This document shows positions 9,161 to 17,166 of a DNA stretch of 64,000 nt, in pieces (position 1 is the stretch's first letter; each line of letters opens with the position of its first letter). Below the pieces are notes generated by a model. The model searched no databases. It worked only from the letters and a program-made list of their open reading frames with translations, and was not told where the DNA came from. The stretch is from Mycobacterium sp. GA-1841 (GTDB taxonomy: Bacteria > Actinomycetota > Actinomycetes > Mycobacteriales > Mycobacteriaceae): positions 45,387 through 109,386 of the forward strand of contig NZ_MBEQ01000010.1 of the NCBI RefSeq assembly GCF_001954135.1, read 5' to 3'. The position numbers and the translations under genes are program-made.

Positions 9161-10206
9161 CGGCGGACCAATCCGCGGGGCCGGATCAGGCCGAGGTCGA
9201 GGTGGTGGTGCCAGCCGGGCGGGGCGTCGCAGACGTCGGGGATCGCGTTGATGGCGGCCATGGCCGTCCAGTCGTAGCCGGGATGGGTCATGGTGCCGTC
9301 GGCCTGCCGGACACCTTTGAGGGTCAGCTCGGTGGGCGGGTCGCCCTCGATCACGATCTCGTACCGGGTCTCGCCCCAATCCCATGCCGGTTCGAGTTTG
9401 TCGGGGCCGGCGGTCACATAGATCGCGTGGAAGACGATCAGTGGCTGCCCCTCCACCCACGCGGTCCATTCGTGGCGTTGTGCGGCGACGGTACCCTTCG
9501 GGATCGCGCCCTCGTCGTGCGAGATATCCGCGACGGCGGTCGCGACATCGACCTCTGCGGCGGTCACCTCGTCGATGGTCACGCCGAGGCCGTCGGCGAT
9601 CATGTGCATCGACTGGGCGAAGAACGGCAGGCCGAGACCCAGAATGGTTGGCTCGGTGAGGAATTTGTCCTTGCTCTTGCCAAACCCCATCCAGTCGATG
9701 TGGTCCATCGGCGCATCTTTCAGAACGTCGACGACCTCGTACACATGGATGGTGTCGATGCGACTCATCACGCGGGCCAGGGTGAGCGGCAGGATGTCCC
9801 CGGCGTAGCCGGGGTGGATGCCGCCGCCGTGGAACGAGGTTCCGCCGTCGGCGCAGGCGGCCCGGATCTGCTCGGCGGGGTCGCGGAAATCCGGTGAGGG
9901 ATGGAAGAACCCGCTCGTGGTCACCACGTTCTTGCCGGACCGTAGCAGCCGGCACACGGTGTCGACGTCCATGATGATCGGTGTGTAGAACACGCAGTCG
10001 GCGTCGAGCGCGACGATGGCGTCCACGTCGTCGGTGGCGGTCACACCGATCGGTGCGATACCGGCGATCACACCGGCGTCTTTGCCCACCTTGTCTTCGC
10101 TGTGCACGAGCACACCGACGAGGTCGAACACCGGGCTCTCGGCGAAGTGCCGTACGCCGGCCCGGCCAACGTCGCCGGTCATCCACTGGATGATTCGGTA
10201 GCTCAT
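9157..10206 (-). CDS. Dihydrodipicolinate-reductase-like NAD(P)-dependent dehydrogenase
   Basis: 349 residues from the ATG at 10206, which overlaps the P450 stop (ATGA). The N-terminus YRIIQWMTGDVGRAGVRHF is a Rossmann fold with a glycine-rich turn as in the DapB N-domain and 2,4-diaminopentanoate dehydrogenase-like proteins; TSGFFHPSP and GGIHPGYAGDILP mark the region facing the active site. Mycobacteria carry many such genes next to P450 genes, usually labelled amine dehydrogenase family; the true substrate is unknown. A paralogue lies at 17167-18243. Its place between P450 and the ERG2-like gene suggests that it reduces or oxidises the P450 product. Confidence 0.75.
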   Translation of the reverse strand: MSYRIIQWMTGDVGRAGVRHFAESPVFDLVGVLVHSEDKVGKDAGVIAGIAPIGVTATDDVDAIVALDADCVFYTPIIMDVDTVCRLLRSGKNVVTTSGFFHPSPDFRDPAEQIRAACADGGTSFHGGGIHPGYAGDILPLTLARVMSRIDTIHVYEVVDVLKDAPMDHIDWMGFGKSKDKFLTEPTILGLGLPFFAQSMHMIADGLGVTIDEVTAAEVDVATAVADISHDEGAIPKGTVAAQRHEWTAWVEGQPLIVFHAIYVTAGPDKLEPAWDWGETRYEIVIEGDPPTELTLKGVRQADGTMTHPGYDWTAMAAINAIPDVCDAPPGWHHHLDLGLIRPRGLVRR

Positions 10207-11423
10207 CTGGTGGACCGCCTGCCGGGGGTGAAAGTGACCGGCACCGAGCGGAATCCGCGGGTGACGGAGTTGCCGTGAAACTTCGCCTGCTCTCCCGCTG
10301 CGAGCGTGAAGTCGGGCATCCGGGACAGCACCCGCTCCAGGCCCACCTGGAATTCCAGCCGGGCCAGGTTGGACCCGAGGCAGCGGTGCACACCGGCCCC
10401 GAAACCGAGGTGCCGGTTCTCGCGGCGGTCGAGGAGGCACCGGTCTGCGTCGGGGAACTCCTGTTCATCGCGGTTGGCGGCGGCGTAGTTGACGATGACC
10501 GATTCGCCGGCCGAGAAGGTGCAGCCGTTCAGTTCCACCTCTTTGGCCACGGTGCGGGGGATGCCGTGGATCGAGCCGGCGAACCGGATGAACTCCTCCA
10601 CGGCGCGGGTGAGGAGTTCGGGATCACCGATCAGGCGGTCGCGCTCGGCCGGGTTGGTGGCGAGGTAGTGGTAGGCGAAAGACATTGCACTGGCGGTCGT
10701 CTCGAGGCCGGCCTGAACCAGGAGCATGGCGTTGGACACGACGTCGCCGAATGACAGTTTCTCTCCGTCGATCTCGGCGGACAGCAGGACGTCGATCATG
10801 TCGTCACGGGGCGGCTGGTCCATACGTGCGGTGACGGCGTCGTGCAGGTGCTGATACAGCCCACCCCAGGCGCTCATCCGGTCCTGCTCGGTGGCGCTGT
10901 TGAGCGCTGTGTCGGTCAGCTCGACGCACAGCGGCACGTCTTCGATCGGCATGCCGAGCAGATACTTGAAGAACACGATTCCGGGCTGACGCCAGGCGAT
11001 CTGGGCCAGGTCACCGGACCCGCTCTCGATCAGATCATCGATGAGCAGGTCGGTCTCGGCGCCGATCTCGGGTCGCAGCGCCTTCATCCGCGCCGGGGAG
11101 AAGTACGGGTTCAGGACCTTGCGGAACTTCTGCTGCCGCGGCGGATCGAGGGTGATCACCAGATCCCCGGCGAGTTGCTCGGCGCCCTCGGGCGTCGGGT
11201 TGCTGGAGAAGTGCTCCCAGTCCTGCAGGATCTGGACGCACTCGGCGTAGCGCACCGCCACCCACGCTCCCGCCGGTGTCGCGCTGAGAAATGGTTTGTC
11301 GGTGCGCGCGAACGGCGACTGCTGTCGCATCACCGAATAGACGTCGTACAGGAAGTCGTTGTCGTTGAAATCCTGGTGGCGCAGATCCCAGTTCTGGGCG
11401 TGGCGTTCGAGTGACTCCGGCAC
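10203..11423 (-). CDS. Cytochrome P450
   Basis: 406 residues from a GTG start preceded by GGAG. Diagnostic elements: I-helix VQAGLETTASAM (oxygen-activating acid/Thr pair), K-helix EEFIRFAGSI with ExxR, and heme loop FGAGVHRCLG with the axial Cys at about 348. Bacterial class I-type P450, soluble, needing a ferredoxin and reductase that are not encoded nearby. It hydroxylates an unknown, probably hydrophobic, substrate. It is translationally coupled to the reductase-like gene downstream and follows the membrane-protein genes of the same operon. Confidence 0.93.
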   Translation of the reverse strand: MPESLERHAQNWDLRHQDFNDNDFLYDVYSVMRQQSPFARTDKPFLSATPAGAWVAVRYAECVQILQDWEHFSSNPTPEGAEQLAGDLVITLDPPRQQKFRKVLNPYFSPARMKALRPEIGAETDLLIDDLIESGSGDLAQIAWRQPGIVFFKYLLGMPIEDVPLCVELTDTALNSATEQDRMSAWGGLYQHLHDAVTARMDQPPRDDMIDVLLSAEIDGEKLSFGDVVSNAMLLVQAGLETTASAMSFAYHYLATNPAERDRLIGDPELLTRAVEEFIRFAGSIHGIPRTVAKEVELNGCTFSAGESVIVNYAAANRDEQEFPDADRCLLDRRENRHLGFGAGVHRCLGSNLARLEFQVGLERVLSRMPDFTLAAGEQAKFHGNSVTRGFRSVPVTFTPGRRSTR

Positions 11424-11431
11424 GGGGTCTC

Positions 11432-11860
11432 CTACGGGCTCGGCTGCTGTTGCTGGGCTGACTCACGTGCTTCTCGTTCTTCGTGGATTCGCACCAGCTC
11501 ACGGAATCCGATCCGGTGATATTTGGGTACCGGCTGGATGCCCCACTCGTCCTGCGCGGTGTCCTTGCCCTCGGCTCCCTCGGGTGGGCCGAATGCCGGG
11601 TACGGGACCTTGCATTCGAGGGTGTCGTCGGAATAGCGAACCTTGAGCAGTTCACTGCAGATCTCGGTGAGGCTCAACGTGGGGTAGCCGTAATAGACCG
11701 CCATGAACGGCAGGGTGAAGGCGCCCTCGACGACGAGGGCGACCAGGCACACCAGGACCGCGCGCTTGATCCACTTGTGCATGCGCGCGTAATAGGGCGT
11801 GGTGCCGGGGGGAAGGTCCTCGGACTTCTCGTCTTCGGTGGCTTCGGGTGTGGTTGTCAC
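11432..11860 (-). CDS. Single-helix membrane protein of the MoxR/VWA operon
   Basis: 142 residues from a GTG at 11860, chosen for the AGGAGA ribosome-binding site 8-13 bases upstream. A charged N-terminus precedes one transmembrane helix (about 33-56, [20 protein letters not shown]); the rest is hydrophilic and contains two cysteines (68 and 83) and a Gln/Glu-rich end. No family recognised. With the six-helix protein 32 bp upstream and two tiny membrane peptides it may form one membrane complex. Equally, it could be a dedicated assembly factor. Confidence 0.75.
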   Translation of the reverse strand: MTTTPEATEDEKSEDLPPGTTPYYARMHKWIKRAVLVCLVALVVEGAFTLPFMAVYYGYPTLSLTEICSELLKVRYSDDTLECKVPYPAFGPPEGAEGKDTAQDEWGIQPVPKYHRIGFRELVRIHEEREARESAQQQQPSP

Positions 11861-11892
11861 AGTGTCTCTCCTAAGCGCTGCATGAATTACGT

Positions 11893-12603
11893 TCAGTCGG
11901 AGAAGATTTCGCGGTTCACCGTGTGCAGATACGGGATCGCGAGGAAGGGCGTGATGTAGAAGATGTCGTAGAGCCACCACCCGATGACCGGGAACACGAC
12001 GCCTGCGTAACGCACATCGGCGAACATCGTCATGTTGAACACGTACAGACACCAGATGAGCACGCCCATCCAGCACGTGATGATCATCCACTGGTGTCCC
12101 CAGCGCTTCATCTGCAGGAATCCGATTGCCGCGGCACACCGCATCGCGAAGACGGTGAGGATCATGCCGAACACCATGGACTTCTCGCCCGGCCCGGCAG
12201 AGCCTCCGATCCACAGTTCGTTGTAGTGCCAGAAGTATCCGGCGTCGAACATGGCGCCCCAGCCGACCATCAGCACCCGGTTGATCAGGGTGTGGTTGGC
12301 GACCAGGTCGAGCGCCCAGCCGAGGCTGTTGAGCATGCCGTCGATCAGCACGAGATACCCGATGAGCGTGACGATCATCGGCCGGACCGAATACCCTGCG
12401 CGCAGTGCCTGGCGCTGTAACCACACACCGCGCATGAAGATGGGGAAGCCGATGAGCCCGGGTGCCCACATGCCCATCAGGGCGGCACCGACGATCATCC
12501 ACTTGTCGGCCCGCCGCTGCGCCAGCCGGGACTGTTCGTGATGTTCCTCGAGGTTCAGCGAACCCTCTGCCGGGACGGATGCCGTGACCTTCACAGGTCC
12601 CAC
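11893..12603 (-). CDS. Six-helix membrane protein of unknown function (copy 1)
   Basis: 236 residues from GTG 12603; GTG 12594, which would overlap the preceding stop by GTGA, is an equally good start. Six hydrophobic helices at about 36-57, 76-97, 107-128, 143-165, 172-193 and 202-225. Polar residues in or next to helices are shared with the paralogue at 15868-16599: D88, D99, H104, D120, H126, E129, H170, N190, D196, D213 and H227, in motifs such as [17 protein letters not shown] and RWGHQWM. Such His/Asp/Glu residues could bind a metal, which would suit the neighbouring MoxR/VWA pair. That is inference; no known family was recognised. Confidence 0.75.
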   Translation of the reverse strand: MGPVKVTASVPAEGSLNLEEHHEQSRLAQRRADKWMIVGAALMGMWAPGLIGFPIFMRGVWLQRQALRAGYSVRPMIVTLIGYLVLIDGMLNSLGWALDLVANHTLINRVLMVGWGAMFDAGYFWHYNELWIGGSAGPGEKSMVFGMILTVFAMRCAAAIGFLQMKRWGHQWMIITCWMGVLIWCLYVFNMTMFADVRYAGVVFPVIGWWLYDIFYITPFLAIPYLHTVNREIFSD

Positions 12604-12722
12604 CAGCCTCGGGTGAACGACATGTACAGCTGGATTCCGAACATCGCCAGCAGGTATCCGTAGATGACGATCTGTAGGACGATGAGAGCTTTCTTGCGGT
12701 TGCGTTCCTTCTGATCGACCAT
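12591..12722 (-). CDS. 43-residue single-pass membrane peptide
   Basis: The peptide starts [11 protein letters not shown], continues with a hydrophobic helix (about 12-36, [20 protein letters not shown]) and ends RGWWDL. It lies between the AAA+ ATPase gene (16 bp upstream) and the six-helix protein, which its 3' end overlaps. The basic N-terminus predicts N-in topology. Its position, its overlap and the similar small peptide at the other end of the VWA gene argue for a real gene, perhaps a small subunit of the membrane complex. Confidence 0.7.
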   Translation of the reverse strand: MVDQKERNRKKALIVLQIVIYGYLLAMFGIQLYMSFTRGWWDL

Positions 12723-12738
12723 GGCGGCGATTCCCTTC

Positions 12739-13533
12739 CTAGGTGCGTGTGCTGTCGGCGTCGGCGAGACTGGCCGCGGCCACCTCCCGTAGCCCTTCGG
12801 TGATGGCGCCGTCGCTGGACAGCGGGGCGAGGACACAGGCTTCTGCGGCTTCGAGTTCCGTTGCACCGGCGGCGATCAGGTGCGCCGCCGTGACGAGTAC
12901 CCGGGTCGAGGGCGGTTCGAAGTGGAACGCCTCGTCCGCCGTACGGATCGCGGTGGCGCACCGCACCAGTCGCTGGGCGGTGGGCAGTCCGACGCCGGCC
13001 TCGGCGACGATCACCTCTGCCTCGCGTTCAGGCGGCAGGTACCGCATCGACAGCGTGACGAAACGCTGCCGGAAGGATGGTTTGAGCTCTTTGAGTGAGC
13101 TGCGGTAGGCGGGGTTGTAGGAGCACACCAGCATGAAAGTCTCTGGCGCCTGGACGACTTCGCCGGCGCGATCCAGATAGAGCGTGCGCCTGTGGTCGGT
13201 GAGCGAGTGCAGGACGGCCAACGAGTCGTGACGCGCCTCGACGACCTCGTCGAGGTAGCAGATCGCCCCGGCCTTGACCGCCCTAGTGAGGGGCCCGTCG
13301 GTCCAGACCACGTCACCCCCGGTGACCATGAACCGCCCGACGAGGTCCGAACTGGTCAGGTCGTCGTGGCAGCTGATGGTGACGACCGGACGGCTGAGCA
13401 GCAGCCCCATGTGCTCGACGAGGCGGGTCTTGCCACATCCGGTCGGGCCGGTGAGCATCACCGGCAGACGCTGGCGGCAGGCCTGCTCGAACAGCTGCAC
13501 CTCGTTGGCGTTGGCGTAATACGTGTCGGTCAT
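12739..13533 (-). CDS. MoxR/NorQ/CbbQ-type AAA+ ATPase
   Basis: 264 residues. Walker A GPTGCGKT at 29-36, Walker B ICYLDEV with D95/E96, sensor-like SYNP ([10 protein letters not shown]) and an arginine-finger region KPSFRQRFV. This is the NorQ/CbbQ branch of MoxR ATPases, which act with a VWA-domain partner to insert metal or remodel a target enzyme (NorQ-NorD for nitric oxide reductase, CbbQ-CbbO for Rubisco). The partner is the adjacent NorD-like gene, whose 3' end overlaps this start by 4 bp. No nor or cbb genes are present, so the client is probably an operon product. Confidence 0.92.
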   Translation of the reverse strand: MTDTYYANANEVQLFEQACRQRLPVMLTGPTGCGKTRLVEHMGLLLSRPVVTISCHDDLTSSDLVGRFMVTGGDVVWTDGPLTRAVKAGAICYLDEVVEARHDSLAVLHSLTDHRRTLYLDRAGEVVQAPETFMLVCSYNPAYRSSLKELKPSFRQRFVTLSMRYLPPEREAEVIVAEAGVGLPTAQRLVRCATAIRTADEAFHFEPPSTRVLVTAAHLIAAGATELEAAEACVLAPLSSDGAITEGLREVAAASLADADSTRT

Positions 13534-15071
13534 ACGGATACCAGCTCCCGGTGGACGTGGGCGAGGACGCGGGGAAGTTCTTCGACGCGGCGGATGCGTT
13601 GGGATCGTTTGGGTCCGAACACTTCCGGCAGCGGATCGACGCGGACGGGTCCGACGCCGACGTAGTACATGGAGACGCCGGCGTCGTTGGCCTCCTCCAC
13701 GGCGTGGGCGGCATCAGCCCAGGCGTAGCGGCCCTCGTAGCCTTCGTCCGAGATCAGGCCGTCACCGATGACGATGAGCAGCCTGCGCTCCGAAGGCTGT
13801 GCGAGCAGGCGGCTGGTCATATGCCGCAGCGGCGCACCGAGTCTGGTGTAGCCGCCGGTGGAAAGTCCCAGACTGCCGGGCGGGACGAAGCGGCGGTCCG
13901 CGAAATCCTTGAGGCAGCTGACTTCCACGCGGTGGCGGGTGTTCCCAGTGAACGTGAAGATGCCGTGGCGTTCCCGGGCCGAGGTCATCGCGCGGGACAG
14001 GGCGTCGGCACAGGCGAGCTCGAGTTTGAAGATCCGGCCCCCGTGCACGCCCAGCGAGGAGCTGCCGTCCAGCAGCAGCGCGGTGGTCACGTCGCGGCTG
14101 GCGGGCAACAGTTCACGGAAGAGGCGGGGTTCGACCGCCTCTCCGGTCGTCAGGTCGATGAAGTGGTTGACGTACTGGTCGACATCGAGGTCGGAGCCAT
14201 CTTCCAGCCGGTTCTTCATCGCCCGATGGGTGTTCTCCTCGAACCACTTCCGGACATCCACGGTGACTGCGCCGGGCTGCCGGTCGCGGCCGGCACGTGC
14301 CTGCTCGAGAACCGCGACGTGGTCCGGCATGAAGCTCTTCGTCCAGGCGTTCCATTCCGGGTACGGGATTCCGGGCCGGTGGTCAGGGGTGATGTCGAGG
14401 TCGTTGTCCTGCGGCCGGCTGGGCGGGGGAAGGCTGGAGTTGCGGACCCCGCCGTCTCCGCCGGCCGGGACGGAGTGTGGTGCCGGTGAACGCTTTTGGT
14501 TCGTGGTCCACGGCAGCCGTCCGAACGTGCGGCGCAGCTTGTCGGACAGGCCCTGCGGCAGGGTGTACGCCCGAGGAAGGCTGCCGAGCAGCGGCTCGAT
14601 GGGGAACTGCTGTGAGGTACGCGCCAGGGCGATGGCCCGGTTCAGCATCTCCTCGGCGGTCAGGTCTGCATCCGTGGGTTCCAGGTTCGGCAGCGCCGAG
14701 CGCAGGTCGGGCAGCAGTCCGGGCCAGTTTTCGGCCACCCACCCCAGCGCCACGCCGGCTTCGACGATCGTGAGCGCGGCGAGCTCGCGGGTCGACAGCT
14801 CGTTGAGCCGGTAGGCGACGACGCGCTCCTTGGATGGCGAGCACTGCAGCGCCACAGCACATGTCAGCGTTCGCCGCGTCCAGTCGCGATGTGGCGGATA
14901 GGGCACGTGGACGACGTCGAGCAGGGAGCTCAGACCGAAGCCGCGGTGTTGCCCGCTGACCAGGCGGGCGCCGGTGCGGCGCTGGTCGCTCAACGCTACG
15001 GCGGTGACGGCGCAACTGCGCTCGGTTGCCATGGCGTGGGCTTCGGTGAGCTCGGTCATCTGCTGCGTCAC
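13530..15071 (-). CDS. VWA-domain protein, NorD/CbbO-like partner of the AAA+ ATPase
   Basis: 513 residues from GTG 15071, 3 bases after the stop of the 35-residue peptide; ATG 15059 is an alternative. The C-terminal von Willebrand A domain has a complete MIDAS metal site: D335-G-S337-S-S339, Thr409 in GGYTR and Asp437 in VIGDG. The N-terminal part (about 50-330) is helical and not recognisable, as in NorD proteins. Together with the MoxR-type ATPase it should form a chaperone/activase that matures or reactivates a metalloenzyme. Confidence 0.9.
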   Translation of the reverse strand: MTQQMTELTEAHAMATERSCAVTAVALSDQRRTGARLVSGQHRGFGLSSLLDVVHVPYPPHRDWTRRTLTCAVALQCSPSKERVVAYRLNELSTRELAALTIVEAGVALGWVAENWPGLLPDLRSALPNLEPTDADLTAEEMLNRAIALARTSQQFPIEPLLGSLPRAYTLPQGLSDKLRRTFGRLPWTTNQKRSPAPHSVPAGGDGGVRNSSLPPPSRPQDNDLDITPDHRPGIPYPEWNAWTKSFMPDHVAVLEQARAGRDRQPGAVTVDVRKWFEENTHRAMKNRLEDGSDLDVDQYVNHFIDLTTGEAVEPRLFRELLPASRDVTTALLLDGSSSLGVHGGRIFKLELACADALSRAMTSARERHGIFTFTGNTRHRVEVSCLKDFADRRFVPPGSLGLSTGGYTRLGAPLRHMTSRLLAQPSERRLLIVIGDGLISDEGYEGRYAWADAAHAVEEANDAGVSMYYVGVGPVRVDPLPEVFGPKRSQRIRRVEELPRVLAHVHRELVSV

Positions 15072-15074
15072 GCT

Positions 15075-15182
15075 TCAGAAGGTCCCGATGTTGGAGAACA
15101 TCCAGTACCAGAACCAGATGACCAAGCCGGTGCCGCCCCAGGCGGCCACATAGCGGAGTATCTCCCAGATCCAGCCGGCCAC
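15075..15182 (-). CDS. 35-residue tryptophan-rich membrane peptide
   Basis: A reading frame from GTG 15182 with AGGAGA seven bases upstream encodes VAGWIWEILRYVAAWGG followed by a hydrophobic stretch TGLVIWFWYWMF, ending NIGTF. Six tryptophans in 35 residues and one predicted helix. It is flanked by the TetR gene (27 bp) and the VWA gene (3 bp), on the same strand. Good ribosome-binding site, tight spacing and membrane character support a real gene that automatic annotation would miss; homologues would settle it. Confidence 0.65.
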   Translation of the reverse strand: MAGWIWEILRYVAAWGGTGLVIWFWYWMFSNIGTF

Positions 15183-15209
15183 GTCAGTTCTCCTCACAGA
15201 AGGGATGTT

Positions 15210-15812
15210 TCATCGGATCTCCAGTCCTCGTCGCGCGGTGATGACCAAGTTGGCCAGCATCGCGTCGCGGTGTTCGCTGTCGGCGGTGGTGGTCAGCACG
15301 CCGTAGATTCCCAGTAGGAAGAAGGCGGCGCTGTAGAAGGCGTCGACCTCGGGATGCACCTCGCCATCGCCGCGGGCGCGCTCGATCTCGCGGACGAGTA
15401 GCACGATCACCGGGTGGTCGGTCCATTCGTCCTTGGTGGGCCGCGTCGGTGAGAAGTGCAGCGCGAGAAATTCTTTGAAGAGGAGCGGTCCAAGCCGTTG
15501 CTCAAGGCCACCCACCAGGTGGACGAGTTCGGTCAGTGTCGTCGCGAGGTCATGCGCGGTATCCAGGAAGCGCGCGAATTCGGTTGCCATGTGCGTCTCT
15601 TCGCGACGCTCCAGCTCCAGCAGGACGTGCTCCTTGCTGGGGAAATGGAAGAAAAACGTCCCGTGGGCCACGCCGGCGGCACTGACGATCGCACCGACGT
15701 CCGCGCCGGCCATGCCCGACGCCTGGAACTCGGCGATGGCCGCGCCGAGTATCCGTTCCCGCGTCTGCAGTCGGCGCAATTCGCGTGCCGACTGCTTGGT
15801 CTGTGGCGTCAT
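15210..15812 (-). CDS. TetR-family regulator, first gene of the MoxR/VWA/P450 operon
   Basis: 200 residues. N-terminal TetR helix-turn-helix at about 18-62 (RERILGAAIAEFQASG ... AAGVAHGTFFFHFPSKEHVL), followed by a helical ligand-binding domain of no recognisable specificity. It is transcribed toward and only 27 bp from the next gene, so it probably autoregulates the whole operon. A near-palindrome TGATTGCAGTCA lies 26 bp upstream of its start, and a related perfect palindrome sits at 16606-16617. Confidence 0.9.
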   Translation of the reverse strand: MTPQTKQSARELRRLQTRERILGAAIAEFQASGMAGADVGAIVSAAGVAHGTFFFHFPSKEHVLLELERREETHMATEFARFLDTAHDLATTLTELVHLVGGLEQRLGPLLFKEFLALHFSPTRPTKDEWTDHPVIVLLVREIERARGDGEVHPEVDAFYSAAFFLLGIYGVLTTTADSEHRDAMLANLVITARRGLEIR

Positions 15813-15837
15813 GGTCGGTTCTTTCTAACCCAGTTAC

Positions 15838-15849
15838 TGATTGCAGTCA
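15838..15849. promoter_or_regulatory. Candidate TetR operator (site 1)
   Basis: TGATTGCAGTCA, a 12-base near-palindrome (5 of 6 pairs), 26 bp upstream of the TetR start and between it and the convergent-side paralogue gene. It resembles the perfect palindrome at 16606-16617 in 9 of 12 positions. Confidence 0.4.
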
Positions 15850-15867
15850 ATGAGTTGAGTCATCCGT

Positions 15868-16599
15868 TTAGTCGGAGAAGATCTCGCGGTTGACCGAATG
15901 CAGGTAGGGAATCGCGAGGAACGGGGTGATGTAGAAGATGTCGTAGAGCCACCATCCGACGACCGGGAGCACGACGCCGGCGAACCGGACATCGGCGAAC
16001 ATCGTCATGTTGAACACGTACAGGCACCAGATGACGATCCCCATCCAGCAGGTGATGATCATCCACTGGTGTCCCCACCGCTTCATCTGCAGGAAGCCGA
16101 TGCCGGCGGCGATCCGCATGGTGAAGACGGTGAGGATCATGCCGACTTCCATGGCCTTCTCCCCGGGTCCTGCGGCCCCGCCGATCCACAGCTCGTTGTA
16201 GTGCCAGAAGTAGCCGGCGTCGAACATTGCACCCCAGCCGTTCAACAGGATTCGGGCGAGGATGGTGTGGTTGGCGGCGACGTCGAGGGCCCAGCCGACG
16301 GTGTTGATCGCGGCGTCGATGATGACCAGATAGCCGATCAGCGTGACCAGCATCGGCCGGACCGACAATCCGTCGCGCTGAGCTTTGCGCAGCAGCCAGA
16401 CGCCCCGGAGGAACAGCGGCAGACCGAAGATGCCGAGGGCCGCGGTGCCGATGAGCAGGCCGCCGGAGATGAGCCACTTGTCGGCTTGGCGCTGCGCGCG
16501 CTGGGAGGCCTCCAGGTGTTCTTCGAGCCCGCTGGCTGATGCGGGCGGCACCACGTCTCGGCCGCTGCTGCGGCTCCGATTGAACGTTGGCAAGTTCAT
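15868..16599 (-). CDS. Six-helix membrane protein of unknown function (copy 2, orphan)
   Basis: 243 residues, nearly identical in the membrane part to the operon protein at 11893-12603 (long exact runs such as [36 protein letters not shown] and the last 11 or so residues). It differs mainly in the N-terminal 30 residues and helix 1. The same His/Asp/Glu set is kept, offset by 7. It lacks its own MoxR/VWA partners and sits upstream of the TetR-led operon on the same strand, with a palindromic candidate operator just before its start. Probably an alternative subunit made under the same control. Confidence 0.75.
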   Translation of the reverse strand: MNLPTFNRSRSSGRDVVPPASASGLEEHLEASQRAQRQADKWLISGGLLIGTAALGIFGLPLFLRGVWLLRKAQRDGLSVRPMLVTLIGYLVIIDAAINTVGWALDVAANHTILARILLNGWGAMFDAGYFWHYNELWIGGAAGPGEKAMEVGMILTVFTMRIAAGIGFLQMKRWGHQWMIITCWMGIVIWCLYVFNMTMFADVRFAGVVLPVVGWWLYDIFYITPFLAIPYLHSVNREIFSD

Positions 16600-16605
16600 G
16601 GACGC

Positions 16606-16617
16606 TGACTATAGTCA
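16606..16617. promoter_or_regulatory. Candidate TetR operator (site 2)
   Basis: TGACTATAGTCA is a perfect 12-base palindrome, 7 bp upstream of the ATG of the orphan six-helix protein and about 40 bp upstream of the decayed SDR gene on the other strand. Likely bound by the TetR protein at 15210-15812. Confidence 0.45.
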
Positions 16618-16657
16618 ACCAATCGAGGTGGTCAATGGCTACTCGGAGGGGATTCAC

Positions 16658-17150
16658 ATGGCGATGGAGCAGTTCGGTCTGGCGGGTCAGGTCGCAATCG
16701 TGACCGGCGCCGGTAAGGGCGTCGGGCAAGGGGGTGGCGGTGGTCGCCGACGCGATGAGCCGGCCCGACGGAGAACGCGTGGTGCCACGGCGATGGAGCG
16801 GTTCGGCCGCATCGACATCCTGATCAACAACGTCGGCGGGTCCACATATGCGCGGACTGGAGGCACTCACCCGCGCGATGGCGCAGGAGCTGGCGCCCAA
16901 GATCCGGGTGAACGCGATCGCGCTGGGCTCCTTCGCGACCGAGGGTTTGCAAGGAAGCCTTGACTTGTTACCCGGGTCGTTGGAGAAGATGAAGGAGGCG
17001 ACGCCGTTGCATCGCCTCGGCGATGTGGAGGATCTCGGAAGGTTGTGCGTGTATCTGTCCACGCGCGATTGCTACGCGACCAACGCGATCTTCCACGTGG
17101 ACGGCGGTATCGAGTCGAACAATTCGCCACTACCGATCCCGGACTACTGA
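16658..17150 (+). pseudogene. Decayed short-chain dehydrogenase (SDR)
   Basis: Pieces of an SDR can be read in different frames: the nucleotide-binding start LAGQVAIVTGAGKGVGQG, then a short piece in another frame (VAVVADAMSRPDGERV), then MERFGRIDILINNVGGS, then, in yet another frame from about 16850, EALTRAMAQELAPKIRVNAIALG through to VDGGIESNN and the stop at 17150. The catalytic Ser and YxxxK segment is missing. Total length is about 490 bp against about 750 for an intact gene, so there are internal deletions as well as frameshifts. It was probably the first gene of a unit with the reductase-like gene that follows. Confidence 0.75.
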
Positions 17151-17166
17151 GCAGGAACAGGTGTCA

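Noticed and set aside
11893..12603. Six-helix protein as a copper membrane monooxygenase subunit (PmoC/AmoC or PmoA type)
   Set aside because: The polar residues do not follow the Asp-x3-His-x12-His pattern I know for PmoC, and no PmoB-like subunit is present.
12739..15071. Assignment of the MoxR/VWA pair to nitric oxide reductase or Rubisco activation
   Set aside because: No norB/norC or cbbL/cbbS gene lies in the window; only the general activase role is supported.
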